Position numbers and translations under genes: made by a program. Source: Psychrobacter sp. 1044 (GTDB taxonomy: Bacteria; Pseudomonadota; Gammaproteobacteria; Pseudomonadales; Moraxellaceae). Taken from it: a stretch of 64,000 nucleotides of DNA. Where the stretch lies: positions 186,001 through 250,000 of the forward strand of contig NZ_CAJHAZ010000001.1 of the NCBI RefSeq assembly GCF_904846525.1. The letters run 5' to 3'. This document shows, piece by piece, positions 46,011 to 54,970 of this stretch. The notes beneath the pieces were generated by a model. The model was not told the origin of the DNA, made no database searches, and was given only the letters and a program-made list of their open reading frames with translations. Numbering within the stretch: the stretch's first letter is position 1; each line of letters opens with the position of its first letter.

Positions 46011-47129
46011 TTATTTATGATCAAAAAACTTATCCAATACGGCTTGATGTAACAATGCTGGTTTGGCATTCAATAAACCATTGCCAAAACCACGCAACCA
46101 CCAAACCAGTTGTGAAGTTAGGTTAACGGTGGCTTGAATGGTGAGCGTGTCATCATCCAACGTAACAGTTTGATCGTCACTGAGCTTGCTCTCAGTCAGG
46201 CTTTTGCCCGCTTGTTTGGTGAATTGTAGCTCAATAGCGGTGTTTTTGCCATGATTAGGCAGCTCACCGAATAAAGGGTGGCTAAAGCCCATACCACCAG
46301 CATCCAAATAAGTATCGAGTTGGAAACTATCAGGTGTTTGTGCGGCACTTTCGAGAATATCAACGCTAGTAAATCGATGTAGGGCAAAGGTACGAATGGT
46401 AAAGTTTGGATCATCAGTACGAGTTGCCAGCAGATAAATAATCACACCGCGCTGGATAATAGCGATGGGATTCAAAAGGTATTCACTGGCCTGTGATTTA
46501 TTGCTGCGGGTATAGCAGGCTTTGATTTGTAATTGATAAAATAGCGCATGGTAAATATTGTCTTTGCTATCCAAGTCAATATGCGGCGCGATTAATGGCT
46601 GAGTGGCAGGCTCGATACGCACTCTGTCGATCCATGAATGGGTGACTTTACTGTTTTTTAGCTGCCGCCTTGCCAAGTCAAACCACGGAAATAATTCATC
46701 TAAAATAACAGGTGGTAGTAGCTGAGTTAGATTGGCTTCAACCATATTAAAGGCGACTGCTTGCGATAGATTCATGTGCGGTAAGCTTTGGAGTGGCGCG
46801 TCATCACGCCAGCGCCAGCCTTGTGGGTTGGCGTTGTTTTTCTCTATGGGAAAGCGTTTTGCCAGCGCATTTAAGTCGCGCTGAACGGTGCGCAGGCTGA
46901 TGTCAAAGCCTGCCATCATCAGCTGCTCGTAGATATGGGTTGTGCCCACCCAGCGGTTGCGCTGTAGTTGCGATAATACTTGCCACTGGCGCGCTGTCGT
47001 CGCCGCGCCATGGCGATTATCGTTGTTATCTCCTGAGACATGACTGTCCGCTGCCGCTACAGTATTAGCTTGCTCAACAGAGTTCGTTTGAGCATGAGAG
47101 TGGTCGGCGTCAGTAGAATGTACAGTCAT
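46011..47129 (-). CDS. WYL domain transcriptional regulator
   Basis: 372 aa. A polar, low-complexity leader of about 45 residues precedes a DeoR-type helix-turn-helix (WVGTTHIYEQLMMAGFDISLRTVQRDLNAL). A helical linker and the WYL domain follow (GVIIYLLATRTDDPNFTIRTFALHRFTSVDIL), then a WCX-like C-terminal extension (LRGFGNGLLNAKPALLHQAV). WYL regulators sense nucleic acids or nucleotides and often control defence or DNA-repair genes. The gene's target is not evident; the neighbouring TerD-domain gene and the LonB gene are both on the same strand. Confidence 0.9.
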   Translation of the reverse strand: MTVHSTDADHSHAQTNSVEQANTVAAADSHVSGDNNDNRHGAATTARQWQVLSQLQRNRWVGTTHIYEQLMMAGFDISLRTVQRDLNALAKRFPIEKNNANPQGWRWRDDAPLQSLPHMNLSQAVAFNMVEANLTQLLPPVILDELFPWFDLARRQLKNSKVTHSWIDRVRIEPATQPLIAPHIDLDSKDNIYHALFYQLQIKACYTRSNKSQASEYLLNPIAIIQRGVIIYLLATRTDDPNFTIRTFALHRFTSVDILESAAQTPDSFQLDTYLDAGGMGFSHPLFGELPNHGKNTAIELQFTKQAGKSLTESKLSDDQTVTLDDDTLTIQATVNLTSQLVWWLRGFGNGLLNAKPALLHQAVLDKFFDHK

Positions 47130-47221
47130 TAAGCGATAACCTTTATGAAATTACGAGTTGGCTTTTGTATAGCTTAGCGGAGTATTAACCATTCATCATC
47201 GCAGAAAAGCATCGTAGCGTC

Positions 47222-47240
47222 TAGGGCATGTCTTCAATTA
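47222..47240 (+). repeat. Single copy of a MITE-like terminal sequence
   Basis: TAGGGCATGTCTTCAATTA resembles the left end of the 60568 element (TA then GGGCGTGTCCTCATTTTA), matching at most positions. No opposite end was found within the next few hundred bases, so it may be a remnant or chance. Confidence 0.3.
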
Positions 47241-47304
47241 GCACACTGACTTATTGATTGGTTTTGGCACGGCTAAATTTCACTATAAATCAGCTTATAT
47301 GGCG

Positions 47305-50139
47305 TCAATGCGTGTTTTGGTGGCATATATTATCAATACCTTGATTGATGCCTTGATCATCATTTATAACGACTTCGTTGTGCTCCGCCTTGTCTTTACA
47401 TTTTTCTTTTTTTCTCTTGTCCCGTTTTTTTTGACGTTTTGCTTTCTGCTTCTTTTTATCTTTCTTTTTGGATTTTTTATCATCAATACCATCGTCATTG
47501 TTATCTTGATTTTCATCCCATAACATCAGACGACTTAAGACTTTACCAAACAACGTGTCTTTACGATAGCGACCTTTCTTGTTCATGGTATCGATAGGTA
47601 AACCAGTCATCAGCGTCAATGCTTCGCTCAGTGTATAGACACCATAAATATGAAATTCGTTCGCCTTAACGGCAGCAATGATGTCGTCACGCAGCATGAG
47701 CTGTTTGACATTGGCCATTGGAATGACCACGCCTTGCTGCCCAGTCAATTCTTGCTCGCGGCATGCATCAAAGAATCCGGCGATTTTAGAATTGATGCCA
47801 CCAACCGCTTGCACTTCGCCCAATTGGTTCATAGAGCCAGTAATGGCAAATGACTGGTCAATCGGGACGTTTGCTAAGGCAGATAGCAGCGCACAGCCTT
47901 CGCTGACGGTGGCACTATCACCATCGATATGGGCGTAGCTTTGTTCAAAAGCGAGCGAGGCGCTAAAGTTGAGCGCATGATGTTGGCTAAATAAGGCGCG
48001 CAAATAGCTGGTCATAATCAGCATGCCTTTGGCGTGTAAACTACCGCCCAAATCTACATCACGCTCGATATCGAGAATCTCACCCGTACCGATATTTGGT
48101 TGAATGACGGCAGTCAGGCGGGCGGGCATGCCAAACTCGCTATCGGCATAGCTGACCACTGTCAGCGCATTGACTTGTCCAACAGCGCTGCCTTGAGTTT
48201 GAATAAGCTGCTGACCGTTTTTTAGCTCATCCCAATAGAGGTCACGCAGGTATCCTGAACGCTCGTCCATATCATCGATGGCTTGTGTGACATGATAGGC
48301 GTTAACAATGTTTTTTCCGCTTAAATGCGCGTGGCGGTTAGACTCATGCAACAGCTTGATTAATAAATCACTGTGCAAGCTTAAGCGGTCTTGGTCTTCT
48401 GCTTGTAAGCTTAAATGCTCAAGTAGGGCAGCTTGCGCGCTACGATCAAACGGATAGAGATTGGCATAGTCAATGATATCAGCCATTTTCGCGACTAACG
48501 CCAATTCGTGCTCACTGCTGCGAGGCACATCATCGTGAAAATCCGCACGTACTTTAAATACCGCATCAAACTCAGGTTCAAGCTCTAACAGCTCATAATA
48601 TAAGTCTGCTTCACCAAGCAAAATCACTTTAACATCAAGGTCAATGGGGGCAGGTGCTAACGATAAGCTGCCTGTTAAGGTCAGCATTTGTTCAAGGCTT
48701 GAGAGTTTGATTTTGCGTGATTGTAGCGCCCGCTTAAGACCCTGCCAAGCATACGGATGCTCAAGTAAGTGACTCGCTTCTAATAGTAAATAACCACCAT
48801 TGGCACGGTGTAGAGCACCCGCTCGAATCATACTGACATCAGTGGTGACCGTGCCCAATTGGGTGATTTGCTCGACATGACCCAACAAGTTCAAATGCGT
48901 TGGCAAGTCCTCAAAGATGACGGGTGCACCGTCGTCCGGCGTGTGACTGACAATGACGTTGACCGCATAGCGACTTGGGGTTGTGGCTAAAACTGCTGTC
49001 ACAAACTCTTCGTCATCGCCATTGACGATGCGCTCGACATGCGTAACCATGTCGGCAAATACGGTCTTGAGATAATCAATGACCAGCGGGTGACTGGCAA
49101 ATTGCTCATAAACAGGGGCAAATAAAGGTTGCAGTGCACGACGTGCAATATTGCGATGCAGGGCTTCTATCGCATCATTGGCTTCGTCCTCTAACTGCTC
49201 TAACGCGATGGTCAACTGACTTAAGCGTTTTTGCATATGGTTTTTTTGAACAAAGTTATTTAACTCAGCTTCGTATTCACTATTGCCGTATTCAGTATTG
49301 TTTTCATTCTGCTCTGCATTCGTAGGATCGTTATACTCGGTGTTAGAAATGCTCGCTTTGCTACTATTATCGCTCACGGATTTACTTTCATGGCTAGCAG
49401 ATAATTTATGATCACCACCACTAGTTTCTGTCGCGAGTTGACTGGGATGTACAAACACCGCTTTATTATCAAAGGAGCGAAACGTCAACGCCAAATCATA
49501 TTGTTTGCCTTCTGCATTGAGCACATCATAAGCCTGACTTTCTTTTTGATGCGTGTCATTTTTGATGGCTTCGATTTTGCTTTGATATTGGTCACTACGA
49601 AAGCGTTGGCTCAATCGTTTTTTGGCTTGTTGCCATAATTGATTGACTTGCTGCTGCAATAAGGAGGCTTGCCCCGCAGGTAGTCGCAAGGCTAGTGGAG
49701 TGCGTGGATCGGTGAAATTATGCACATATACCCAGTCGTCAGGTGTGGGTGCGTCGGCGGCAATGCGCGTTAGCAAGCGGCTGATGACGGTGCGTTTGCC
49801 CAAGCCATTTTCACCAGCAGCAAACACATGATAGCCACTGGCTTTGATATCTAAAGCTGTTTGTAAGGCTTTTAGTGCACGCTGCTGACCAAAGCCAACG
49901 TCTAGATCTGGTGCCGTGCGAGTATCCGAGGGCAATTCATCAGGGTCGCTATAGCGTTTTAGTTGCTCAGCCGTGACAAGGCAGCGCTGCTTGATATCAA
50001 TAAAGCATGGATGCGGTGCATTCGGTGTTGCTGATTTGGTGCTTTTTAATTCAATGATGGGTGTTGCCATATTATTAGCGTCTTTTTTATTAGCGTCTCT
50101 TGATAATTGAGAGGTAGGGATGTGTGGCTGTTTGGTCAT
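47305..50139 (-). CDS. Lon-like ATP-dependent protease (LonB/YcbZ type)
   Basis: 944 aa. The AAA+ P-loop AAGENGLGKRTVISRL is at about 105-125, and a long middle with a 60-residue acidic Asn/Ser insert (about 255-300) follows. The C-terminal Lon-type S16 protease domain contains the active Ser in DGDSATVSEGCALLSAL, LGEVQAVGGINSKIAGFFD (with the catalytic Lys) and ITGSMNQL. The tail of about 50 residues is a Lys-rich run (KKKDKKKQKAKRQKKRDKR), unusual in this family. The start at 50139 has no Shine-Dalgarno, and a TATAAT lies only 9-14 bp upstream, so a later start (50070) or leaderless translation is possible. Confidence 0.93.
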   Translation of the reverse strand: MTKQPHIPTSQLSRDANKKDANNMATPIIELKSTKSATPNAPHPCFIDIKQRCLVTAEQLKRYSDPDELPSDTRTAPDLDVGFGQQRALKALQTALDIKASGYHVFAAGENGLGKRTVISRLLTRIAADAPTPDDWVYVHNFTDPRTPLALRLPAGQASLLQQQVNQLWQQAKKRLSQRFRSDQYQSKIEAIKNDTHQKESQAYDVLNAEGKQYDLALTFRSFDNKAVFVHPSQLATETSGGDHKLSASHESKSVSDNSSKASISNTEYNDPTNAEQNENNTEYGNSEYEAELNNFVQKNHMQKRLSQLTIALEQLEDEANDAIEALHRNIARRALQPLFAPVYEQFASHPLVIDYLKTVFADMVTHVERIVNGDDEEFVTAVLATTPSRYAVNVIVSHTPDDGAPVIFEDLPTHLNLLGHVEQITQLGTVTTDVSMIRAGALHRANGGYLLLEASHLLEHPYAWQGLKRALQSRKIKLSSLEQMLTLTGSLSLAPAPIDLDVKVILLGEADLYYELLELEPEFDAVFKVRADFHDDVPRSSEHELALVAKMADIIDYANLYPFDRSAQAALLEHLSLQAEDQDRLSLHSDLLIKLLHESNRHAHLSGKNIVNAYHVTQAIDDMDERSGYLRDLYWDELKNGQQLIQTQGSAVGQVNALTVVSYADSEFGMPARLTAVIQPNIGTGEILDIERDVDLGGSLHAKGMLIMTSYLRALFSQHHALNFSASLAFEQSYAHIDGDSATVSEGCALLSALANVPIDQSFAITGSMNQLGEVQAVGGINSKIAGFFDACREQELTGQQGVVIPMANVKQLMLRDDIIAAVKANEFHIYGVYTLSEALTLMTGLPIDTMNKKGRYRKDTLFGKVLSRLMLWDENQDNNDDGIDDKKSKKKDKKKQKAKRQKKRDKRKKEKCKDKAEHNEVVINDDQGINQGIDNICHQNTH

Positions 50140-50531
50140 AGGTATAAATTATATCGTTTGTGGAAAGTGGCGTGGTTATTAAGTGCTATTAAGTGCCATT
50201 AAGTGCTATTAAGTGTTATTAAGTTTACTAATGAGCGCTAATACTTGGTTTTTTCTAGTTAATTTGCATCGTTCATAAAAACATTTTACAAGATAAAACG
50301 GTGTTTTAAATAAATCATTAAAAGCAGTTTTGTATCATTAGCAGGCTCTGTTAAAAACACCTATATAAGCAATCATTCATCATCCATTTAACGTGATTAA
50401 AGAACAATAACGCCTCAATATAGGCTCAGATAGTATAAGATGTCTCACATTGGCGCAATCTGCAACTATTCAATGGGCAGACTGCATGATAAAATAGACG
50501 GTTCACATGTCAAAACTGGATAACTCGTTGT
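50140..50531. other. lonB-rsmG divergent intergenic region
   Basis: 392 bp with no gene. It holds a TATAAT on the minus strand at 50148-50153 and a five-copy, 10-bp tandem repeat at 50178-50226. The rest is A/T-rich with no recognised site for rsmG. Confidence 0.55.
50178..50226. repeat. 10-bp tandem repeat upstream of lonB (five copies)
   Basis: Units ATTAAGTGCT, ATTAAGTGCC, ATTAAGTGCT, ATTAAGTGTT and a last partial ATTAAGTTT, end to end. The period of 10 equals about one helical turn, so bound copies would face the same side. It lies about 40-87 bp before the lonB start. Confidence 0.85.
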
Positions 50532-51248
50532 ATGTCAGACTTTACTAAAACATCTTCATCTTCTGCTCACACGGGCAATATCCGTATTGATCCGACTGGC
50601 TTTGTAAAGCTTGGCGCACAGTTGCCAGCGCTGGCGAATACCTTGGCACAAGCAGTCAATGAGCTCAAGTTATCCTTGAGTGAGACGCAGCAGCGCACAT
50701 TATTATTGTACTTAGACCAGCTTTTGTTGTGGAATAAAGCGTATAATCTGACCGCCATCACTGATCCAGAAGAGGCATTGATCAAACATATAATTGATTG
50801 TTTGGCTATTATAACGCATTTACCGTCAGGGTCACTGTTAGATATTGGCACAGGAGCAGGGATGCCAGCGGTTATTATTGCGATTTGTCAGCCAGAGCGT
50901 CAATGCACCGCACTTGATAGTAATCAGAAAAAAATTCGTTTTATTAAGCAAATCAGCAGCGAGCTTGGCTTGAATAATATGCAGCCAATTGCTTCTCGTA
51001 TCGAGGCGCATGAAGCCAGCTATGACGTTGTGACTTCTAGAGCCTTTGCCAGTTTGATCGATTTTGTCGAAGTGGCTCAGCCGCGCTTAGCAGATAACGG
51101 TTACCTATGCGCGATGAAAGGCAAAGCGCCAAGCGATGAAGAACTACAAGCACTAGACAATGACTGGCATATTAAGACGATTAAGCTTAAAGTGCCTCGT
51201 TTACATGATAGTCGTCATTTAATTGAATTGTCCTATAAAAATGTCTAA
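50532..51248 (+). CDS. rsmG: 16S rRNA (guanine527-N7)-methyltransferase RsmG
   Basis: SAM-dependent methyltransferase acting on the small-subunit rRNA. It has 238 aa, about 25 longer than E. coli at the N-terminus. The Rossmann SAM motif SLLDIGTGAGMPAVIIAICQPE is typical; YNLTAITDPEEALIKHIID and TSRAFASLIDFVEV are diagnostic of RsmG. It is followed, after 225 bp, by parA, the common rsmG-parA-parB order near bacterial origins. No clear Shine-Dalgarno precedes the ATG. Confidence 0.96.
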   Translation: MSDFTKTSSSSAHTGNIRIDPTGFVKLGAQLPALANTLAQAVNELKLSLSETQQRTLLLYLDQLLLWNKAYNLTAITDPEEALIKHIIDCLAIITHLPSGSLLDIGTGAGMPAVIIAICQPERQCTALDSNQKKIRFIKQISSELGLNNMQPIASRIEAHEASYDVVTSRAFASLIDFVEVAQPRLADNGYLCAMKGKAPSDEELQALDNDWHIKTIKLKVPRLHDSRHLIELSYKNV

Positions 51249-51473
51249 GCTATGAACACCTTTTAAGTGATACGTGTCGGTGACACATGGTTTTGTTGAT
51301 ATCTGAATGGCAAGATATTCAAAATATGGTGATACAGATAGTGCTAATTGTATAGAGATACTCGTACTGTTTACACTTATGAGTATGATGCTATGCAAAG
51401 TTTAGCGAAAAATTGATTGTGTAAGCCAAAAGTAAAATAACAGTAATAGACCCTAATTAAATTGAGTGAGTGT

Positions 51474-52253
51474 ATGGAAATCATAGCAATTGCGAATCAA
51501 AAAGGCGGCGTGGGCAAAACCACGACGGCAGTAAATTTGACCGCCAGCTTGGCTGCGAAGCGCAAGCATGTACTGCTGATTGACTTAGACCCACAGGGTA
51601 ATGCGACCAGTGGTACGGGTGTCGATAAGAATGAATTGGCACTGACAATAGCGGACGTGCTATTGGATGGCTTGTCGCTGTCTGATGCTATTGTTACCAG
51701 TCCGGCGGGGTTTGATGTGATCGGTGCCAATCGTGATTTGGCTGGCATGGATATTACCTTGATGAATAAGACCGATAGTCATGAGCTGTTTAAAACAGCA
51801 ATGGTGGCTTTGGTTAATGATCAGATAGCTGCTAAAAAACCTGCTTACGATTATGTGGTTATAGACTGTGCACCCAGCTTGAATTTGCTGACGATTAATG
51901 CGTTAGTTGCTACAGACAGCGTCATTATTCCGATGCAGTGCGAATATTATGCATTAGAAGGCTTGGCTGATTTGTCGCAGACGATAGAGCGTTTAACCGA
52001 GTTGAATCCAAAGCTATATATCCGCGGTGTGGTGAGAACATTATTTGATGCACGCAATACACTGGCTCGGGATGTGTCGGCCGAGCTTGAAGCGCACTTT
52101 GGCGATATTATGTATAAAACCCATATTCCAAGAAATATTCGTTTGGCAGAAGCGCCAGCGCATGGTTTGCCAGTTATCGCTTACGAGAGATGGTCAAAAG
52201 GTGCGCGCGCTTATCAAAAATTGGCGGCTGAAGTCATGAAACAAAGTGACTAA
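51474..52253 (+). CDS. parA: Chromosome partitioning ATPase ParA
   Basis: Deviant Walker-type ATPase that moves ParB-parS complexes over the nucleoid. It has 259 aa from the ATG at 51474; the longer frame begins at a TTG (51462) and is not needed. ANQKGGVGKTTTAVNLTASLA is the deviant Walker A with both Lys. DLDPQGNATSGTG, VIDCAPSLNLLTINALVA and YYALEGLADLSQTIERL complete the family. GAGTGAG precedes the start. parB follows after 153 bp. Confidence 0.96.
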   Translation: MEIIAIANQKGGVGKTTTAVNLTASLAAKRKHVLLIDLDPQGNATSGTGVDKNELALTIADVLLDGLSLSDAIVTSPAGFDVIGANRDLAGMDITLMNKTDSHELFKTAMVALVNDQIAAKKPAYDYVVIDCAPSLNLLTINALVATDSVIIPMQCEYYALEGLADLSQTIERLTELNPKLYIRGVVRTLFDARNTLARDVSAELEAHFGDIMYKTHIPRNIRLAEAPAHGLPVIAYERWSKGARAYQKLAAEVMKQSD

Positions 52254-52406
52254 TATGCATGTATGCATGTTTTTTAGCACCAGTGATAAAATGTCAGCAC
52301 AAGCGACTAAACAGATATTGAACATTGAATGTCGTATTTATAAGTAATGAGTAAGCTGTATTAATAATTATTTGGCTTTTATTTTAGCGTTAGAGGATAG
52401 GTAATC

Positions 52407-53552
52407 ATGGCGAAGAAAAGAGGGTTGGCTGCCAATCGAGGCTTAGATGCCTTATTGGGGTCAATCAAAAAAGAAAAGCAAATCACCGCCTCTGCCTTGC
52501 AAGACGATATGGCGGCGCGTGAGAGTACTTTGCCAGCTGAAACGCTAAACGCTGATAGATTAAATATTAGCACGCCTGCTCAATCTGATAGTAATGAGAC
52601 CAGTGAAAAACCAACGACCAAAGCTATCGCCTCTGACGCCACTACCAGCAGTCGAACCACACGGTCGCCGCGCACGATAAATAAAGTTACGACTAATAAG
52701 AGTCGTGTTAATGGAACAGATGCCATTGCCTCTGAAGACCAGATCAGCTTGGTGCAAATAGATGTCACGCGTTTGCAAGCAGGTAAGTATCAGCCACGCC
52801 GTGATATGAGTGAAACGGCGCTTGCAGAGCTGGCGTCTTCGATTGAGCAGCACGGTGTCATGCAACCGATCGTTATCCGTCCGTTATTGGCTAATGAAGA
52901 CAAGAGTGAAGCATTCGTTACCCATGAGATCATTGCTGGTGAGCGCCGCTGGCGTGCAGCAAAAATGGCAGGTAAATCTGTCATTCCAGCGATTGAACGT
53001 GCTTTATCGGATGAGCTTGCCATCGCACTGGCCTTGATTGAAAATATCCAGCGTGAAGACTTGTCTGTGATTGAGCAGGCCGCCGCATTACAACGTTTTC
53101 ATACTGAATTTGGTATGAGTCATGCGATGATTGCCGAAGTCGTTGGCAAGGCGCGCACCACCGTATCAAACCTGCTGCGTCTCAATCAGCTACATGATAC
53201 AGTCAAAGATCATTTGGCAAATAGCGCCTTAGATATGGGTCATGCGCGCACGCTATTGGCATTATCTTCTGAGCAGCAGCCGATTATCGCGCAAAAAATT
53301 ATCGACGGCGGTATGACGGTACGCGACGCTGAAAAGTTGGTTAAATCGATCTTGCAGCCTGCGCCTAAAGCCAATCGTGCTGAGCAAACGCAATCTCGTG
53401 AGGTTGAGCGCTTAACGCAAAGGCTGACAGATATGTTAGGGGCTGAAGTCAAACTCAAACACAAAAAAGATGGTCAGGGTAGTGTTGAGATATTTTTCCA
53501 TAACCAAGATCAATTAGCAGCTTTGATTAAGCACATAGAAGCACAGGCTTGA
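52407..53552 (+). CDS. parB: Chromosome partitioning protein ParB
   Basis: Centromere-binding CTPase. It has 381 aa; typical ParB is near 290. MAKKRGLAANRGLDALLGS is the ParA-contacting opening. A Thr/Ser/Asn-rich, poorly conserved insert of about 80 residues (about 45-125) makes up the extra length. Then come VTRLQAGKYQPRRDM, GERRWRAAKMAG (CTP-binding), IENIQREDLSVIEQAAAL and the helix-turn-helix MIAEVVGKARTTVSNLLRL. The C-terminus is the dimer domain. AGGATAGG precedes the ATG. A clear parS sequence was not confirmed in the window. Confidence 0.95.
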   Translation: MAKKRGLAANRGLDALLGSIKKEKQITASALQDDMAARESTLPAETLNADRLNISTPAQSDSNETSEKPTTKAIASDATTSSRTTRSPRTINKVTTNKSRVNGTDAIASEDQISLVQIDVTRLQAGKYQPRRDMSETALAELASSIEQHGVMQPIVIRPLLANEDKSEAFVTHEIIAGERRWRAAKMAGKSVIPAIERALSDELAIALALIENIQREDLSVIEQAAALQRFHTEFGMSHAMIAEVVGKARTTVSNLLRLNQLHDTVKDHLANSALDMGHARTLLALSSEQQPIIAQKIIDGGMTVRDAEKLVKSILQPAPKANRAEQTQSREVERLTQRLTDMLGAEVKLKHKKDGQGSVEIFFHNQDQLAALIKHIEAQA

Positions 53553-53637
53553 TATCGCTAACGAGTTTGTCATGATGCTTTGAACTTGAGATATTTTGAT
53601 AACCGCTATTCTTATAAAAATATAAAAGAGAGTCAGT

Positions 53638-54372
53638 ATGTGGGAGTTGGTAAAAGCGGGTGGGTGGTTGATGACGCCTATCGTGGTGTGCTCAATATTG
53701 GCATTGGTTATCATCATCGAGCGTAGTCATACTTTACAGTTTAATAAAGTTGCCCCGAGTAGATTGCGCGAACAGCTAATCACGCGCTTACGTGAGAATG
53801 GGGATATTGGTCGTACACAGTTGATGAATGTCAAAGAAAAAACACCTTTGGGAGATATTTTAGCGACAGGGCTGCTGTATCGTCAATATGGCTTAGATTC
53901 GATGACGATGCATATGCAAAACCGCGCTAGCGTACAAGTGCATCAGTTAGAAAAAAACATCAATATGCTTGGGACCATAGGGGCGATTGCGCCACTACTC
54001 GGTTTGTTAGGCACAGTGTTAGGCATTATTTCGTCATTTTTGGCGATTACCGATGGCGCGATGCAAGACCCAACCATGCTTGCTGCTGGTGTGTCACAAG
54101 CGTTGATTACGACTGCTGCTGGTATGATCGTGGCTATTCCAGCACTGGTGGCTTATCGCTATTTTCAGCGCCGTATTATCGATATTAATGCCCAGTTTGA
54201 GACGCAAGCGGGGCTAATGATTCAAGAGTTGTATGATTATCATTTGCTGGAAAATACGTCTATTGCTGGTTTGAATGTGCCTGCACATCGTGCGCCATCG
54301 GCTGACGTTGTAGATCACGAGTATGCAGTGGATGGGTTAAACTCAAATAATGGTGTTGCTCTCACTTCTTAA
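53638..54372 (+). CDS. exbB: MotA/TolQ/ExbB proton channel family protein
   Basis: Inner-membrane component that, with ExbD, uses the proton gradient to drive TonB-type energy transfer. It has 244 aa with three membrane spans. GGWLMTPIVVCSILALVIIIERS opens the protein; LEKNINMLGTIGAIAPLLGLLGTVLGIISSF and GVSQALITTAAGMIVAIPALVAYRYF are the conserved pore helices. Followed by exbD after 72 bp. No tonB is nearby, so the pair may energise another process, as in other exbBD-msbA loci. Confidence 0.93.
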   Translation: MWELVKAGGWLMTPIVVCSILALVIIIERSHTLQFNKVAPSRLREQLITRLRENGDIGRTQLMNVKEKTPLGDILATGLLYRQYGLDSMTMHMQNRASVQVHQLEKNINMLGTIGAIAPLLGLLGTVLGIISSFLAITDGAMQDPTMLAAGVSQALITTAAGMIVAIPALVAYRYFQRRIIDINAQFETQAGLMIQELYDYHLLENTSIAGLNVPAHRAPSADVVDHEYAVDGLNSNNGVALTS

Positions 54373-54444
54373 TATTTGTGACTGTTCAGCAGGCCCTAAT
54401 AATCCATCAAGCACATGAGTATTCAGTAAATTAAAGAGAGTGAT

Positions 54445-54876
54445 ATGCGCTTTAGAAAACCGACTGTTGAGCCGCTCGAAATTAACTTGACCCCGATGAT
54501 TGACTGTTTATTGTTTTTGATCGTATTTTTGCTGTTAGCAACGTCGTTTAATCATTTTAGCCGTTTAAATATTATTCTTCCTGAAGCTGAAGGTGTCGCG
54601 CTGACAGAAGAGAAAAATAGTATCGAAGTGGCAGTACAAGAAGATGGCAGTTATCTGGTGAACGGTATTACGCTTGCCAGTAGCAATGAGGCAGAGTTGA
54701 CCAGCATGCTACAACAAGAAGCTGGCAGTAATCGTGACATGCTATTTGTTATTGCTGCGGATGCCAATGCCACCCATCAATCGGTTGTGCGAGTGATGGA
54801 TATTGCGGGTAAACTGGGATTTTTGAATCTTAATATTAGTACGGTCGTGCCACTTGGTCAGCCGTTACCGCAGTAG
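54445..54876 (+). CDS. exbD: ExbD/TolR family biopolymer transport protein
   Basis: 143 aa, with one membrane span (TPMIDCLLFLIVFLLLATSF) carrying the essential Asp in NLTPMIDCLL and a periplasmic domain (VQEDGSYLVNGITL, MDIAGKLGFLNLNISTV). The LEINLTPMID opening is diagnostic. It pairs with the upstream exbB and is followed by msbA after 94 bp. The locus order exbB-exbD-msbA-lpxK-kdsB is common in Gammaproteobacteria. Confidence 0.94.
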   Translation: MRFRKPTVEPLEINLTPMIDCLLFLIVFLLLATSFNHFSRLNIILPEAEGVALTEEKNSIEVAVQEDGSYLVNGITLASSNEAELTSMLQQEAGSNRDMLFVIAADANATHQSVVRVMDIAGKLGFLNLNISTVVPLGQPLPQ

Positions 54877-54970
54877 CCTATAGCTACTTTAGTGCCATTG
54901 ATAGATGCTCTTATAAAACTGTGATTTTAACGCAGTCCATTCATATTATGAACCCCAAATTGAGGCTTTT

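Noticed and set aside
51462..51473. TTG start extending ParA by four residues
   Set aside because: The ATG at 51474 begins directly before the conserved Walker motif and has a better-placed ribosome site.
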